Shown here one piece after another: positions 26,949 to 36,333 of a stretch of DNA of 64,000 bases (position 1 is its first letter; each line of letters opens with the position of its first letter). The stretch lies in assembly GCF_037154075.1 (NCBI RefSeq), contig NZ_JBANRJ010000001.1:552001-616000 (forward strand), written 5' to 3'. This DNA comes from Sphingobium aromaticiconvertens (lineage in GTDB: Bacteria > Pseudomonadota > Alphaproteobacteria > Sphingomonadales > Sphingomonadaceae). Both the position numbers and the translations under genes were made by a program. Below the pieces are notes generated by a model, which was not told where the DNA came from, did not search any database, and was given only the letters and a program-made list of their open reading frames with translations.

Positions 26949-28739
26949 TCATCCCACCCGCTTCAACAGCCAGCCGATGCTGGAGCCGCCGGGCAGGGCC
27001 TCGTGGCTGACGACCAGTTGCTGGGTGGCGTGGGGTCGCCCATCGGCATCGACCCACAGGCTGTCTTCGATCGTCAGCTTGCCCGCGCCAGCACGAAACT
27101 GCCACAGCGCCCCCAGTTCGATCCGCAACAGCGCGCCCTGCCCATCGGCGGTCGGGGTCGGTTCTACGCCGGGGGCCAGATGGAAACGGATCTGCAACGG
27201 CAGCCGCTGGGGCTTACGACGGCGGACAGCGGGGGTCAGCATATCCTCACCCCGTATCTCCTTGCCGTCGCCGCTCATCAGCAGCAGGCGGCGATGGACA
27301 TAACCCATGCGCCGGACATAGCCGTCGTGGGAGAGGTCGAGGCGACTGCCGCTCTCCAGTTCCTGCCGGTTCAGTTCCACTTCGGTCACACCGCGCCCCA
27401 GCGTGCCGTCGGGCAGCAACGCGGTCGAATTGGTGTCGTCCAGTATCAGCGTACTGTGCGCCGCCGTCGTCCGCAGCCCCTGCGCCAGATCGGCAGGAAT
27501 CCATGCACCTTCCAGCGTCGCGCCGCCGCAACTGATGATGAGGCGATGGAGGCCGTCGCTGACCTCGATCGCGCCGGTCGATGCGCAGCCTGCCTCCGCC
27601 ACCCGCGCGATCGGTGGGGGCGCGGCGTCGACCTGGATGATGGTCGATCCTGCGGCAAGCCGCTGATAGCCCCAATCGCGCGCCTGCCGCAGCGGGCGGG
27701 TCCGCACCCGGCTGGCATTGACGATCGCCTGTACCTGCTCGGGCGGAATCGCACCTGCGCCCTGCCAATTGCCAAGGCCGCCGTCGCCATGGGTGAGGCC
27801 CAGCAGGGCGGGCACCGCTCGCGCCAGCGCTTCGTTGAGGAAAGTGGGGATTTGTTCGCGGCGCACGTCATACACCGCTGCCAGCATCGACAGCAGCATG
27901 ATCGCTTCGGCCTGCGCCATCGGAGAGCGCGAAATGATGCCGCCATCGCCGTGGAACCCGCTGTCGATCGCGCGGCGTAGCCCTGCCTCGCCGAATACCT
28001 TGCGCGCCGCGCCGCCGGGGATCAGCAGCGACGCCGCGACGACTCCGCTCCAGGCGATCAGGCGCGGCAGGCCCAGTGGTGCTTTTTCAGCCCCGCGGTC
28101 CAGATGCCGGGCCGTGCGCGCGATGCAGTTGAGCACCAGCGAGCGATAGACGAGGTCGCTGGACGACAGGATCAGCGGCGCATAGGCCGTCCAGAACAAC
28201 AACCGCCATCCCGCATTGTCCGCGCGCCACGCGGGTTCGCTGGGAGTGTCGGCATGGGCGGACAGCCAATTGCGCATCACGCTTTCGGCGATGGGTGCGC
28301 CCTGCTCGCGACCGCCTGCGGTAGCGAGATCGCGCAGCCAGCGGAAGCTGTGGAGATGATCCGCGATAGCAGGAGGCAAGGTGGACCCGGCAAAATCCAG
28401 CGTATCGAGCGGCTGACGGGTGCCTCGGAACAGGAAATAACCTGCGCGTATCGCCTGACCCGCCCGTGCGTCGCCGGGCATGGCGTCGTCGGGCACTGCC
28501 AGCAGCTTCAGCGGATATTTGCCCTTAAGGTGGCGGCCATGCAGCGGCGTGCGCCAGCTTAGCAGATAGAAGCGGTTGGCGATCCGTTCGGCGAGCGACA
28601 GCCCCTTGTCATCCGCCAGGCGGATAAGGCTCTTGCCCTGCTCGATCCCGTTTTCCGATCCGTTTTCAGCCCCGCTTTCAGGCGCGGCATCGCCGGGGGT
28701 CGAGGTGGGCCGTTTGGGGATGCGCCGAAAGTCGTTCAC
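26949..28739 (-). CDS. Heparinase II/III-family protein
   Basis: A 596-residue protein with an alpha/alpha-toroid N-terminal half and a beta-sandwich C-terminal half, the heparinase II/III layout; [16 protein letters not shown] at about residues 254-270 and [18 protein letters not shown] in the C-terminal half fit the family. No signal peptide is seen. Such genes, always next to rpe/purH in sphingomonads, may act on uronate-containing polymers or cell-wall-like glycans, but activity is unproven. Overlaps rpe by 4 bp. Confidence 0.85.
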   Translation of the reverse strand: MNDFRRIPKRPTSTPGDAAPESGAENGSENGIEQGKSLIRLADDKGLSLAERIANRFYLLSWRTPLHGRHLKGKYPLKLLAVPDDAMPGDARAGQAIRAGYFLFRGTRQPLDTLDFAGSTLPPAIADHLHSFRWLRDLATAGGREQGAPIAESVMRNWLSAHADTPSEPAWRADNAGWRLLFWTAYAPLILSSSDLVYRSLVLNCIARTARHLDRGAEKAPLGLPRLIAWSGVVAASLLIPGGAARKVFGEAGLRRAIDSGFHGDGGIISRSPMAQAEAIMLLSMLAAVYDVRREQIPTFLNEALARAVPALLGLTHGDGGLGNWQGAGAIPPEQVQAIVNASRVRTRPLRQARDWGYQRLAAGSTIIQVDAAPPPIARVAEAGCASTGAIEVSDGLHRLIISCGGATLEGAWIPADLAQGLRTTAAHSTLILDDTNSTALLPDGTLGRGVTEVELNRQELESGSRLDLSHDGYVRRMGYVHRRLLLMSGDGKEIRGEDMLTPAVRRRKPQRLPLQIRFHLAPGVEPTPTADGQGALLRIELGALWQFRAGAGKLTIEDSLWVDADGRPHATQQLVVSHEALPGGSSIGWLLKRVG

Positions 28740-29398
28740 CCGCCCCGTAGCCTCCGGATATTATCGGCATAGGCGTCCGCCCCGCCCTTGAAGGTCGCGG
28801 TGCCTGCAACCAGCACGTCCGCACCCGCCGCGATCGCGCGGGGTGCGGTATTGATGTCGATCCCGCCATCGACTTGCAGGCGGATGTCCCGGCCGCTCTT
28901 GTCGATCATTTTGCGGATGGCTTCGATCTTGCGAAGCTGGTTCTCGATGAAGCTCTGTCCGCCAAAGCCCGGATTGACGCTCATCACCAATATGAGGTCC
29001 AGATCATCGATCAGATAATCCAGCATCTTGGCCGGGGTGCCGGGGTTCAGCACCACGCCTGCCATCACGCCCAGCGACTTGATATGCTGCACGGTGCGAT
29101 GGATATGCGGTCCGGCCTCTGGGTGGACGGTAATGATGTCGGCCCCCGCCTGCGCAAAGGCGTCCAGATAGACATCGACCGGAGAGATCATCAGATGGAC
29201 GTCGAACGGCTTTTTCGTGTGTGGGCGCAACGCTTTGACCACCGCCGGGCCGATGGTGATGTTGGGCACGAAATGCCCGTCCATCACGTCGATATGGATC
29301 CAGTCGCACCCGGCTTCGTCGATGGCGCGAACCTCCTCGCCCAGACGGGCGAAGTCGGCGGAGAGGATGGACGGTGCGATGCGGATAAGGTCGGTCAT
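28736..29398 (-). CDS. rpe: Ribulose-phosphate 3-epimerase
   Basis: A 220-residue TIM-barrel enzyme interconverting ribulose 5-phosphate and xylulose 5-phosphate. [17 protein letters not shown] at the N-terminus, [17 protein letters not shown] (metal His and Asp) and [11 protein letters not shown] (phosphate site) plus QVDGGI are all present. Full length. Coupled to the heparinase gene by a 4-bp overlap and 66 bp after rsmB. Confidence 0.97.
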   Translation of the reverse strand: MTDLIRIAPSILSADFARLGEEVRAIDEAGCDWIHIDVMDGHFVPNITIGPAVVKALRPHTKKPFDVHLMISPVDVYLDAFAQAGADIITVHPEAGPHIHRTVQHIKSLGVMAGVVLNPGTPAKMLDYLIDDLDLILVMSVNPGFGGQSFIENQLRKIEAIRKMIDKSGRDIRLQVDGGIDINTAPRAIAAGADVLVAGTATFKGGADAYADNIRRLRGG

Positions 29399-29464
29399 TA
29401 ACGCTTGGCCTTAGCCGTGCGAATCAGGCGGCGCAATATCTCAAACGCGGCTTATCCCCAGCTT

Positions 29465-30751
29465 TCAGGCGCGAACGAATCGGGCGATGAAAAAGCCGTC
29501 GACGCCGCCCTTGTCAGCGAGGGTGTCGGGCAGGGTCCGCACCCACCCCTCGGCCGTGGGAGAAATCCCCTGCGGCAGTTCGTCCGGCGAGGGTGGCGAC
29601 AGGCGGAAGTCGTTGCGGGCGCTCATAAATTGCCTGACCTGATCCTCACCCTCCGCCTGCTCCAGCGAGCAGGTGGCATAGAGAAGCGTGCCGCCGGGCT
29701 TCACCCAATCGGCGGCGCGCGCCAGCAATTGAGCCTGCAACTCTGCCAGCTCGTTTATTTGCCGTGGTCCGATCCGGTGCAGCACATCGGGATGACGGCG
29801 ATAGATGCCGGTCGCGGTGCAGGGGGCGTCGAGCAGCACCGCGTCGGCAGGCTGGTCGGGCGTCCATTGGCGCAAATCCGCCGCGACGGTCGCCACGGAC
29901 AGGCCTGTGCGTTCCAGATTTTGTTTCATCCGCGTCAGGCGCTTGGCCGACTGGTCCACCGCCGTCACTGCCCATCCGGCGGCGGCCAACTGCATCGTCT
30001 TGCCGCCGGGTGCGGCGCACAGGTCCAGCACGGAACGGTCATTGCCCGCGCCCAACAGGCGAGCGGGCAGCGATGCGGCCAGATCCTGCACCCACCACTC
30101 ACCCTCGACAAAGCCGGGCAGTTCGGTAACGGCGCCATGATCGGGCAGGCGGACATGACCGGAATACAGACTCTCTCCGCCCAGCGCCTGCGCCCAATGC
30201 GCGGTCTGGCCCGCATCGCACAGCGAAACATCGACTGGCGGTCGCACCGCAAAGGCGGTGGCGGCCTGATCTGGCATGGCTTCACCCCACTGGTCGCCCC
30301 AGCGTTCGGCCACGCCCGCCGGAAGTGTCGGTGGCACTGGTAGCACCGCGCCGCCGCGCGTCACCGTGCCGAACACGCCATGGACCAGCTTGCGCGGGCC
30401 ACCATCGACCAGCGGCAGGGCGGTTGCGATCGCCGCATGGGCGGGAGTGCCCAGCACCAGCGTCTGGACCAGGGCGATGCGCAGCACCATCCGCGCCTTG
30501 GCATCGTCGGGCAGGGGCTTGGCGGTGGCCCCGTCGATCAGCGCGTCCAGATCAGGCAGATGGCGCAGCGTCTCCGCCGCGATCATGTGCACCAGCGCCC
30601 GGTCGGCCCGGTCCGGCAAGCCCTGCGTCGCGCCATGCAGCGCCAGTTCCAGCGGTTCGCCCCTGCGCAACACGGCGTCCAATAGTCTGAGAGCAGATCG
30701 CCGCGCAGGCAGGCCGGGAACATCGTCGGGTCGGGGAGAAAGGCTGGTCAT
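29465..30751 (-). CDS. rsmB: 16S rRNA m5C967 methyltransferase-like, RsmB/NOP family
   Basis: A 428-residue protein: an N-terminal NusB-like RNA-binding domain (about residues 15-140) and a SAM-dependent methyltransferase domain. DLCAAPGGKTMQLA is the SAM site; LDAPCTATG and YATCSLEQAE hold the two catalytic cysteines of m5C enzymes. The NusB domain and length point to RsmB rather than other NOP-family members. Followed by rpe on the same strand. Confidence 0.92.
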   Translation of the reverse strand: MTSLSPRPDDVPGLPARRSALRLLDAVLRRGEPLELALHGATQGLPDRADRALVHMIAAETLRHLPDLDALIDGATAKPLPDDAKARMVLRIALVQTLVLGTPAHAAIATALPLVDGGPRKLVHGVFGTVTRGGAVLPVPPTLPAGVAERWGDQWGEAMPDQAATAFAVRPPVDVSLCDAGQTAHWAQALGGESLYSGHVRLPDHGAVTELPGFVEGEWWVQDLAASLPARLLGAGNDRSVLDLCAAPGGKTMQLAAAGWAVTAVDQSAKRLTRMKQNLERTGLSVATVAADLRQWTPDQPADAVLLDAPCTATGIYRRHPDVLHRIGPRQINELAELQAQLLARAADWVKPGGTLLYATCSLEQAEGEDQVRQFMSARNDFRLSPPSPDELPQGISPTAEGWVRTLPDTLADKGGVDGFFIARFVRA

Positions 30752-30795
30752 GGCCCGGGCCTAGGGCATTTCGCGATCAGGCGCAAAGGCGCGCT

Positions 30796-31719
30796 TCAGT
30801 CCCGCCTTAGCGGGTCGAGGGCGCTGGATCGGCGACGGGGCGGTGTAGGATGTGCCGACAGCGCTGACGGGGGTGATGCGGGAGCGGCCCCCATTTCGAG
30901 AGCGATCGCCTCCAGCGCCGCAATCCGGCTTTCGGTCGCGGGGTGGGTGGAGAAGAGCTGGCTCACCTGCGTTGGCACGATATAAAGCTGCGCCGCGGCT
31001 GGATTACGTTCCGCCACCGGATTGGGAATCCGCGCGGCTTGCCCCGAAATCTTGGCAAGGGCAGAGGCAAGCGCGCGGGGATGGCCACTAATCTCCGCAC
31101 CGGCCCGATCCGCGCCATATTCGCGCGTGCGGCTGATCGCCATCTGCACAATGATCGCGGCAAAGGGCGCCACGATCACTGCCGCCAGACTGGCGAGCAT
31201 ATTATGATTCTGGTTATCGCCGCCGCCGCGAAAGAAAAGGCCGAAATTGGCGAGCATCGAAATGGCGCCCGCGATCGTCGCGACCATCGTCATGATCAGG
31301 GTGTCGCGATTCTTCACATGGCCCAGTTCATGCGCCATCACGCCCGCAATCTCCTCGCGCGTCAGCATGTCGAGTAGGCCCGTGGTGGCGGCCACGGCGG
31401 CATGATCGGGGTCGCGCCCGGTGGCAAAGGCATTGGGATGCGGCTCGTCGATCAGATAGACGCGCGGCATGGGCAGGCCCGCCCGCTCGGCCAGTTGCCG
31501 CACCAGACCGTGGAAATCGGGGGCGCTGATCGCGTCCACCTCCCGCGCATTATGCATCCGCAGCACGATCTTGTCGGCATTCCAGAAGGTGAACAGGTTC
31601 ATGCCCGCCGCCACCAGCAGCGCAATCACCGCACCGCCGCTGCCGCCCAGCGTATAGCCCAATGCCATGAACAGCGCCGTCAGCGCTGCCAGCAGCATCA
31701 TCGTCTTCATCCCGTTCAC
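30796..31719 (-). CDS. htpX: Membrane zinc protease HtpX
   Basis: About 307 residues of the M48B family, which degrades misfolded membrane proteins. N-terminal helices ([20 protein letters not shown] and the next) precede the active site [10 protein letters not shown] with catalytic Glu; two further helices and a conserved [14 protein letters not shown] third-ligand region follow. The C-terminus has a Pro/Ser-rich tail. The start is probably GTG 31719 (N-terminus V/M-NGMKTMM), with AAGGAG upstream; ATG 31710 or GTG 31725 are alternatives. Confidence 0.94.
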   Translation of the reverse strand: MNGMKTMMLLAALTALFMALGYTLGGSGGAVIALLVAAGMNLFTFWNADKIVLRMHNAREVDAISAPDFHGLVRQLAERAGLPMPRVYLIDEPHPNAFATGRDPDHAAVAATTGLLDMLTREEIAGVMAHELGHVKNRDTLIMTMVATIAGAISMLANFGLFFRGGGDNQNHNMLASLAAVIVAPFAAIIVQMAISRTREYGADRAGAEISGHPRALASALAKISGQAARIPNPVAERNPAAAQLYIVPTQVSQLFSTHPATESRIAALEAIALEMGAAPASPPSALSAHPTPPRRRSSALDPLRRD

Positions 31720-31807
31720 TTGCACTTTGCTCCTTTGCCGCCCAGATAGCCGGTCATGCATGAATGTGGGGTTGCCCGGTGCAGCCTGCAATTGGAAAGG
31801 CAAGATA

Positions 31808-31981
31808 ATGGGCATCTATCAGGGCAAGCGACCCGCGCATGTGAAGGCGCCCGCGCACCTCTCCAAAAACCCGCCGGTGCCCCAGCCTGACCCCATAGAC
31901 CAGCAACCCGTTCTGGACGAAGAACTCAGCCCCGTTCGCTATGGCGATTGGGAGCGAAAGGGAATCGCGATAGATTTCTGA
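31808..31981 (+). CDS. DUF1674 protein, succinate dehydrogenase assembly factor 4-like
   Basis: A 57-residue protein ending [17 protein letters not shown], the near-invariant C-terminal motif (RYGDWE..G...DF) of DUF1674/SDHAF4, which chaperones FAD-loaded SdhA in mitochondria and is common in alphaproteobacteria. ATG 31808 follows AAAGGCAAGATA. Divergent from htpX; there are no sdh genes nearby, as is usual for this family. Confidence 0.85.
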   Translation: MGIYQGKRPAHVKAPAHLSKNPPVPQPDPIDQQPVLDEELSPVRYGDWERKGIAIDF

Positions 31982-32021
31982 TGTTTGGTTAAGATTTCGG
32001 GGTTGATGCCGGTCGAGCCAT

Positions 32022-32103
32022 CAACGGTTCGTCCAGTATTTTGCACGGCCCACGATATGCCGTGCCCAATGTGCGAGCGTCCGCATGCACGCAACGGTTC
32101 GTC
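32022..32103. repeat. Two 12-bp direct repeats 70 bp apart with an intervening hairpin
   Basis: CAACGGTTCGTC occurs at 32022-32033 and again at 32092-32103, start to start exactly 70 bp. Between them GCACGGC (32043-32049) pairs with GCCGTGC (32059-32065). They sit upstream of the hypothetical gene at 32179 and could be regulator sites. Confidence 0.5.
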
Positions 32104-32178
32104 TCTAGCCTCCCGCAGCGCGAATGTGACACGAGGAGTCATATAAGACTTTCGGGTAAGAGCTTTCGGGGCGCGTAC

Positions 32179-32640
32179 ATGAATTTGGCACATGATATCA
32201 GCATGAAATCGGCAACGGACTATACGCCGGAGGACGCGGCGTTGCTCTGCGGCGTCGGGCGCCTTGTCTGTGCATGGAGCATGCTGGAACAGAGCCTGGA
32301 GGCAAAGATCGGGATGCTGCGCGAGGCGATGGGCGATGTGCGTACCGTGGGCGCGCGCACTCGGCCCAGCATGGCAAAGCTGATGACGGAATTGCGGACG
32401 ATGGTGGCCATGCGCGATCGGCGCAACGCCAGCGCACTGCACGAAATTGCGGCGATCGAGCGCGACATGCAACGGATAGACCGATTTCGTGCGCTCATCG
32501 TATCGGGCTTTCAGGAGCCGGAACCGGGTGGCTTTGCTTGCCGCGATGGGCGTAACAATCGCCTCCACGTCTCGCTTGGGCAATTGGATGGAGAGATCAC
32601 CGCGCTTGAGGATGTAGGGAACCGGCTGCTCGCCGTCTAA
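32179..32640 (+). CDS. Hypothetical cytoplasmic helical protein
   Basis: About 153 residues from ATG 32179, mostly helical: LVCAWSMLEQSLEAKIGMLREA, then HEIAAIERDMQRIDRFRALI, with a short C-terminal element LHVSLGQLDGEITALEDV. The family is not recognised; the W-S-x-L-E-x-x-L pattern resembles small proteins that recognise their own helical bundle, but no function can be claimed. The ribosome site is weak; ATG 32203 is an alternative. Its upstream region carries two direct repeats (32022-32033, 32092-32103) and a hairpin. Confidence 0.6.
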   Translation: MNLAHDISMKSATDYTPEDAALLCGVGRLVCAWSMLEQSLEAKIGMLREAMGDVRTVGARTRPSMAKLMTELRTMVAMRDRRNASALHEIAAIERDMQRIDRFRALIVSGFQEPEPGGFACRDGRNNRLHVSLGQLDGEITALEDVGNRLLAV

Positions 32641-32656
32641 ATCCCCTACGTCCCGC

Positions 32657-32685
32657 TTGACCTTTTTCGCAACTGCGGCAAATTA
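32657..32685 (+). promoter_or_regulatory. Possible promoter for galU
   Basis: TTGACC at 32657-32662 is a good -35-like box; a weak AT-rich box (AAATTA) follows about 17 bp later. It lies about 125-150 bp upstream of galU. Weak evidence only. Confidence 0.25.
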
Positions 32686-32810
32686 CTGCTGAATGTAGCG
32701 AAATCCTGCCGTCCCGTACCTATTACCGTAACATCTTTCGGGCATCGGCGACGATGCCTCCTGGGCTACCTCTGCGCAGGTCGCCTGTCCCCTCAAGCGA
32801 ATGGAGCGTT

Positions 32811-33689
32811 ATGCCGAAAAGCCCGATCCGCAAGGCCATCTTCCCCGTCGCGGGGCTTGGCACCCGGTTCCTTCCCGCGACCAAGGCTGTCCCCAAGGAA
32901 CTGCTGCCCATCGTCGATAGGCCCCTGATCCAATATGCCGTCGATGAAGCGATCGAGGCGGGGATCGAGCAGATGATCTTCGTCACCGGACGGGGCAAGG
33001 GCGCGATCGAGGATTATTTCGACATCGCCTTTGAATGCGAAGTGACCCAGCGCGAACGGGGCAAGGACTTGTCGGCGCTGGAAGGCACACGTCTCGCGCC
33101 CGGCAAGGCGGTGTTTCTGCGGCAGCAGGAGCCGCTCGGCCTGGGCCACGCCATCTGGTGCGCACGCGATATCATCGGTGACGAACCCTTCGCGATCCTG
33201 CTGCCTGACGAGTTTATGAAGGGCGCACCGGGCGCGGGCTGCATGAAGCAGATGGTCGATGCCTATGACAAGGTTGGCGGCAATCTGGTCTGCGCGCTTG
33301 AAATCCCGATGGAGCAAACGCCCAGCTATGGCGTGATCGACCCCGGCGCCCGCGATGGCGCGCTGACGGAGGTCAAGGGCCTGGTCGAAAAGCCCGCTGC
33401 TGGCACGGCCCCCTCCAATCTCATCCTGCCGGGCCGCTATATCCTCCAGCCGGAGGTGATGAATATCCTGGAAACGCAGGAAAAGGGCGCAGGTGGCGAG
33501 ATTCAGCTTACCGACGCAATGGCCGCACTGATCGGCAGGCAAGCTTTTCACGGCGTTACTTTCGATGGTCGTCGTTTCGACTGTGGTTCCAAGGCGGGCT
33601 ATATCGAGGCGAATCTGGCGCTTGCGCTGGAACGCGCGGACATCGGCGCGCATATTCGCGAATTTGCGAAAGCTGAACTGGCGGGCTGA
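32811..33689 (+). CDS. galU: UTP-glucose-1-phosphate uridylyltransferase
   Basis: A 292-residue nucleotidyltransferase making UDP-glucose from UTP and glucose 1-phosphate. The signature GLGTRFLPATKAVPKELLPI lies near the N-terminus, with QQEPLGLGHAIWCA and LVEKPAAGTAPSN in order. Full length. Supplies UDP-glucose for exopolysaccharide or envelope glycans. ATG 32811 has GGAG upstream; earlier in-frame starts are less likely. Confidence 0.96.
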   Translation: MPKSPIRKAIFPVAGLGTRFLPATKAVPKELLPIVDRPLIQYAVDEAIEAGIEQMIFVTGRGKGAIEDYFDIAFECEVTQRERGKDLSALEGTRLAPGKAVFLRQQEPLGLGHAIWCARDIIGDEPFAILLPDEFMKGAPGAGCMKQMVDAYDKVGGNLVCALEIPMEQTPSYGVIDPGARDGALTEVKGLVEKPAAGTAPSNLILPGRYILQPEVMNILETQEKGAGGEIQLTDAMAALIGRQAFHGVTFDGRRFDCGSKAGYIEANLALALERADIGAHIREFAKAELAG

Positions 33690-33753
33690 TGGCGGGTCAC
33701 TCGGCTGCCCTCGCCCCTTGCCGGGCGGGGGCGGCAGGGATATAATATGTGGC

Positions 33754-34170
33754 ATGGCCGTGTCGCTCAATCACACGATCGTTCATGCGCGCGACAGCGA
33801 TGCCAGCGCGGCTTTTCTGGCGGGAATGATGAATCTTCCCGCCCCATCCACGCTCGGGCCTTTTGTGGTCGTGCAGGTCGGCGAAACCTCGCTGGACTTC
33901 CTTCAGACGGATGAAGTCATCCACCCGAACCATTTCGCCTTTCTGGTATCGGAAGAGGAGTTCAGCACCATCTTCGACCGCATACGGGCCGCAGGCCTTC
34001 GCTATTGGGCCGATCCGTTTCATCAGCAGCCGGGACAAATCAATCATTGGGATGACGGACGAGGCGTCTATTTCGACGATCCCAACGGCCATATATTGGA
34101 AATCCTGACTCGCCCCTATGGCAGCGGTGGGCTGGATGCCGCCCATCCCAACCCGCTACTTTTGAGCTAG
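33754..34170 (+). CDS. VOC-family (glyoxalase/bleomycin-resistance-like) protein
   Basis: About 138 residues with the vicinal-oxygen-chelate pattern: LNHTIVHARDSDASAAFLAG at the N-terminus (metal His) and GVYFDDPNGHILEILTRPYG at the C-terminus (Asp and Glu). Substrate unknown. It is 64 bp after galU. From here to 34288 is a 118-bp gap against the convergent GH97 gene, with nothing recognisable except partial inverted repeats. Confidence 0.86.
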   Translation: MAVSLNHTIVHARDSDASAAFLAGMMNLPAPSTLGPFVVVQVGETSLDFLQTDEVIHPNHFAFLVSEEEFSTIFDRIRAAGLRYWADPFHQQPGQINHWDDGRGVYFDDPNGHILEILTRPYGSGGLDAAHPNPLLLS

Positions 34171-34288
34171 GGGTCGCCCATCCAACAGGGACGCACAATC
34201 CCTTTCCATCGTCGTTGGCCGCGCAGTGCTCGCGCGGGGGATGACCAAAGCCCTTCTCTCAACTTGAGTGGAAGAGGGGCAGGGACCG

Positions 34289-36316
34289 TCAGGGTGCGAC
34301 GAAACGAATGGCCTGACCGCCGCCGGGGGCGAGGATCAGCGAAAGCCGATCCCCCTGCTTCACCTTGCGCGTTTCGATCGCATAATGATGGCGCGTATCG
34401 GTGCGATAATTTGTGTCGGCGGTGTCGCGGTAGATCTGGGCGGTGTAGGTCTTGCCCCGATCGAGGAAGTCAAGCGTCACGTCGAGCGTGCGGGCCGTTT
34501 CGTCCGTACCAGCGCCCAGATACCAGTCAGCGCTGTTGCGGTCCTTGCGTGCGATGGTGACATAGTCGCCAATCTCGCCGTTCAACACGCGGCTGTCCTC
34601 CCAGTCGGTCGGGACATCCTTGATGAACTGAAAAGGCTTCATCAGCTTCGCATAATGTTCGGGCAGGTCGGCCGCCATCTGGATCGGGCTGTAGAGCAGC
34701 ACATAAAGGGCAAGTTGCCGCGCCACGGTCGATTGCAACGGCTGGCCGCGCCCTTCAAGGGAGAGGACGCCCGGCGTATAATCCATCGGTCCCGCCAGCA
34801 TCCGGGTGAAGACCAGGTTGATCTCATGCTCAGGCGGATTGGGGGGTGAACCCCAGGCATTATATTCCATGCCACGCGCGCCTTCGCGCGCGACCCAGTT
34901 GGGATAGGTGCGGCGCAGACCCGTATCCTTGATCGGTTCGTGCGCGTTGACGGCGATGTGATGCCTTGCCGCTTCCATCACGACCTTCAGGTGATGGCGC
35001 ACGCTGGCCTGACCGTCATGCCATTCATAATGGATCTGGCCATCGGCGCCGCGCACTTTGGCCCCGCCCGCGTCGGCGACATAGCCGGTCTTCACACTGT
35101 CGATGCCTAGCCGCTGATAGAGGTTGAGCGCCGGGGTCAGGTGATCCTCATAATGGGCCATGTTGCCGGAAGTTTCGTGATGGCCGATCAGGTGAACGCC
35201 GTTGCGCGCGGCATAACGGCTCAATCCCTCAATATCGAAATCGGGGTAAGGTTCGGTGAAGCTGAAGGAGGAGCCGTCGGCGAACCAGTCGCCATCCCAT
35301 CCCTTGTTCCAGCCCTCGACCAGCACCCCGCGAAAGCCGTTCTTCGCGGCGAAGTCGATATAATGTTTCGTGTTGGCGGTGGTCGCGCCATGCTTGGGGC
35401 CGGAAGCCCATGTCTCCGTGTCGAGATGCAGTCCCCACCAGACACCGACATATTTATAGGGCTTCACCCAACTGACATCGCCGAGTTTGTTCGGATCGTT
35501 GAGGTTCAGGATCAGGCTGGAATCGGCTAGGCCGCCTGCCGTGTCGCTGATCTGGATCGTGCGCCAGGGCGTGTCGAACGCGCCGCTCCGCACGACCTTG
35601 GCCCCGCCGGACGAGGGAGAGAGGGTGGCGCGGAAACGCAGCCCCTCGACATGGGTGAGGCACATCGCCGAATAATCGACCAATGCCGCTTCATGGAAGG
35701 CGATATGCAGGCCGGTGTCGAGCTTCATGGTGATCGGTGTATGGGCGCGACCGACCTCGCTGATAGGCGTGCGGTTGTAGAGATATTCGTAGCGGTTCCA
35801 CTCACCCGCCGGAATCCACCAGGCGGTGCCGTCCTGGGCGAGGTTGAACTCGGTCAACTCATCGCCGATGTTCGCGGTTTTGAGGGTGGGCTGGTCGGGG
35901 AAGGCATAGCGGAAGCCGATGCCGTCATCATAGACGCGGAAGACGATGCCAAGCGAACGGCCCAGCGCGGTCTTTTCCTTCAGGTCCACGCGTAACTGGG
36001 TGTAGCGGTTGCGGATGCTGCGGCGTTCGCCCCAAGGCTGCTCCCATGTCTCGTCGCTGCTGGTCGTCGTCTGGGTCGCCAGGGTCAGGTTGCGCTCCAG
36101 CTTGGGCGCGTTGGTCAGCAGGAAACCCAGGCGAGAGGGGGCGATGATGGGTTTTCCATCACGCGTTACGGCATAGGTCGGGCGGCCATCCTTGTCGAGG
36201 TCGAGCGACACCGCGATCCGTTGATCGGGGGAGGTCGCCTGCGCCACGATTTCGGCGGAGGCGGGCGCAGTGAAAACCGCCAGCGGCAACGCCAGCGTGC
36301 AGAGGCTGTATTTCAT
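34289..36316 (-). CDS. Periplasmic glycoside hydrolase family 97 (SusB-like alpha-glucosidase)
   Basis: A 675-residue exported enzyme with a signal peptide (MKYSLCTLALPLAVFTAPAS, cleaved near ASA-E). The N-terminal beta-sandwich, (beta/alpha)8 barrel and C-terminal all-beta domain of GH97 are recognisable: GVWWGLHLDTETW, VLVEGWNKGWDGDW, GHHETSGN, and YNAWGSPPNPPEHE followed by TRMLAGPMDYTPG. The Glu of PPEHE is the inverting-type catalytic base region seen in SusB. It trims alpha-glucosides such as maltodextrins. Last gene of the glucan operon, 17 bp after the GH13 alpha-glucosidase. Confidence 0.93.
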   Translation of the reverse strand: MKYSLCTLALPLAVFTAPASAEIVAQATSPDQRIAVSLDLDKDGRPTYAVTRDGKPIIAPSRLGFLLTNAPKLERNLTLATQTTTSSDETWEQPWGERRSIRNRYTQLRVDLKEKTALGRSLGIVFRVYDDGIGFRYAFPDQPTLKTANIGDELTEFNLAQDGTAWWIPAGEWNRYEYLYNRTPISEVGRAHTPITMKLDTGLHIAFHEAALVDYSAMCLTHVEGLRFRATLSPSSGGAKVVRSGAFDTPWRTIQISDTAGGLADSSLILNLNDPNKLGDVSWVKPYKYVGVWWGLHLDTETWASGPKHGATTANTKHYIDFAAKNGFRGVLVEGWNKGWDGDWFADGSSFSFTEPYPDFDIEGLSRYAARNGVHLIGHHETSGNMAHYEDHLTPALNLYQRLGIDSVKTGYVADAGGAKVRGADGQIHYEWHDGQASVRHHLKVVMEAARHHIAVNAHEPIKDTGLRRTYPNWVAREGARGMEYNAWGSPPNPPEHEINLVFTRMLAGPMDYTPGVLSLEGRGQPLQSTVARQLALYVLLYSPIQMAADLPEHYAKLMKPFQFIKDVPTDWEDSRVLNGEIGDYVTIARKDRNSADWYLGAGTDETARTLDVTLDFLDRGKTYTAQIYRDTADTNYRTDTRHHYAIETRKVKQGDRLSLILAPGGGQAIRFVAP

Positions 36317-36333
36317 GAGGCGGAAAACTCCGT

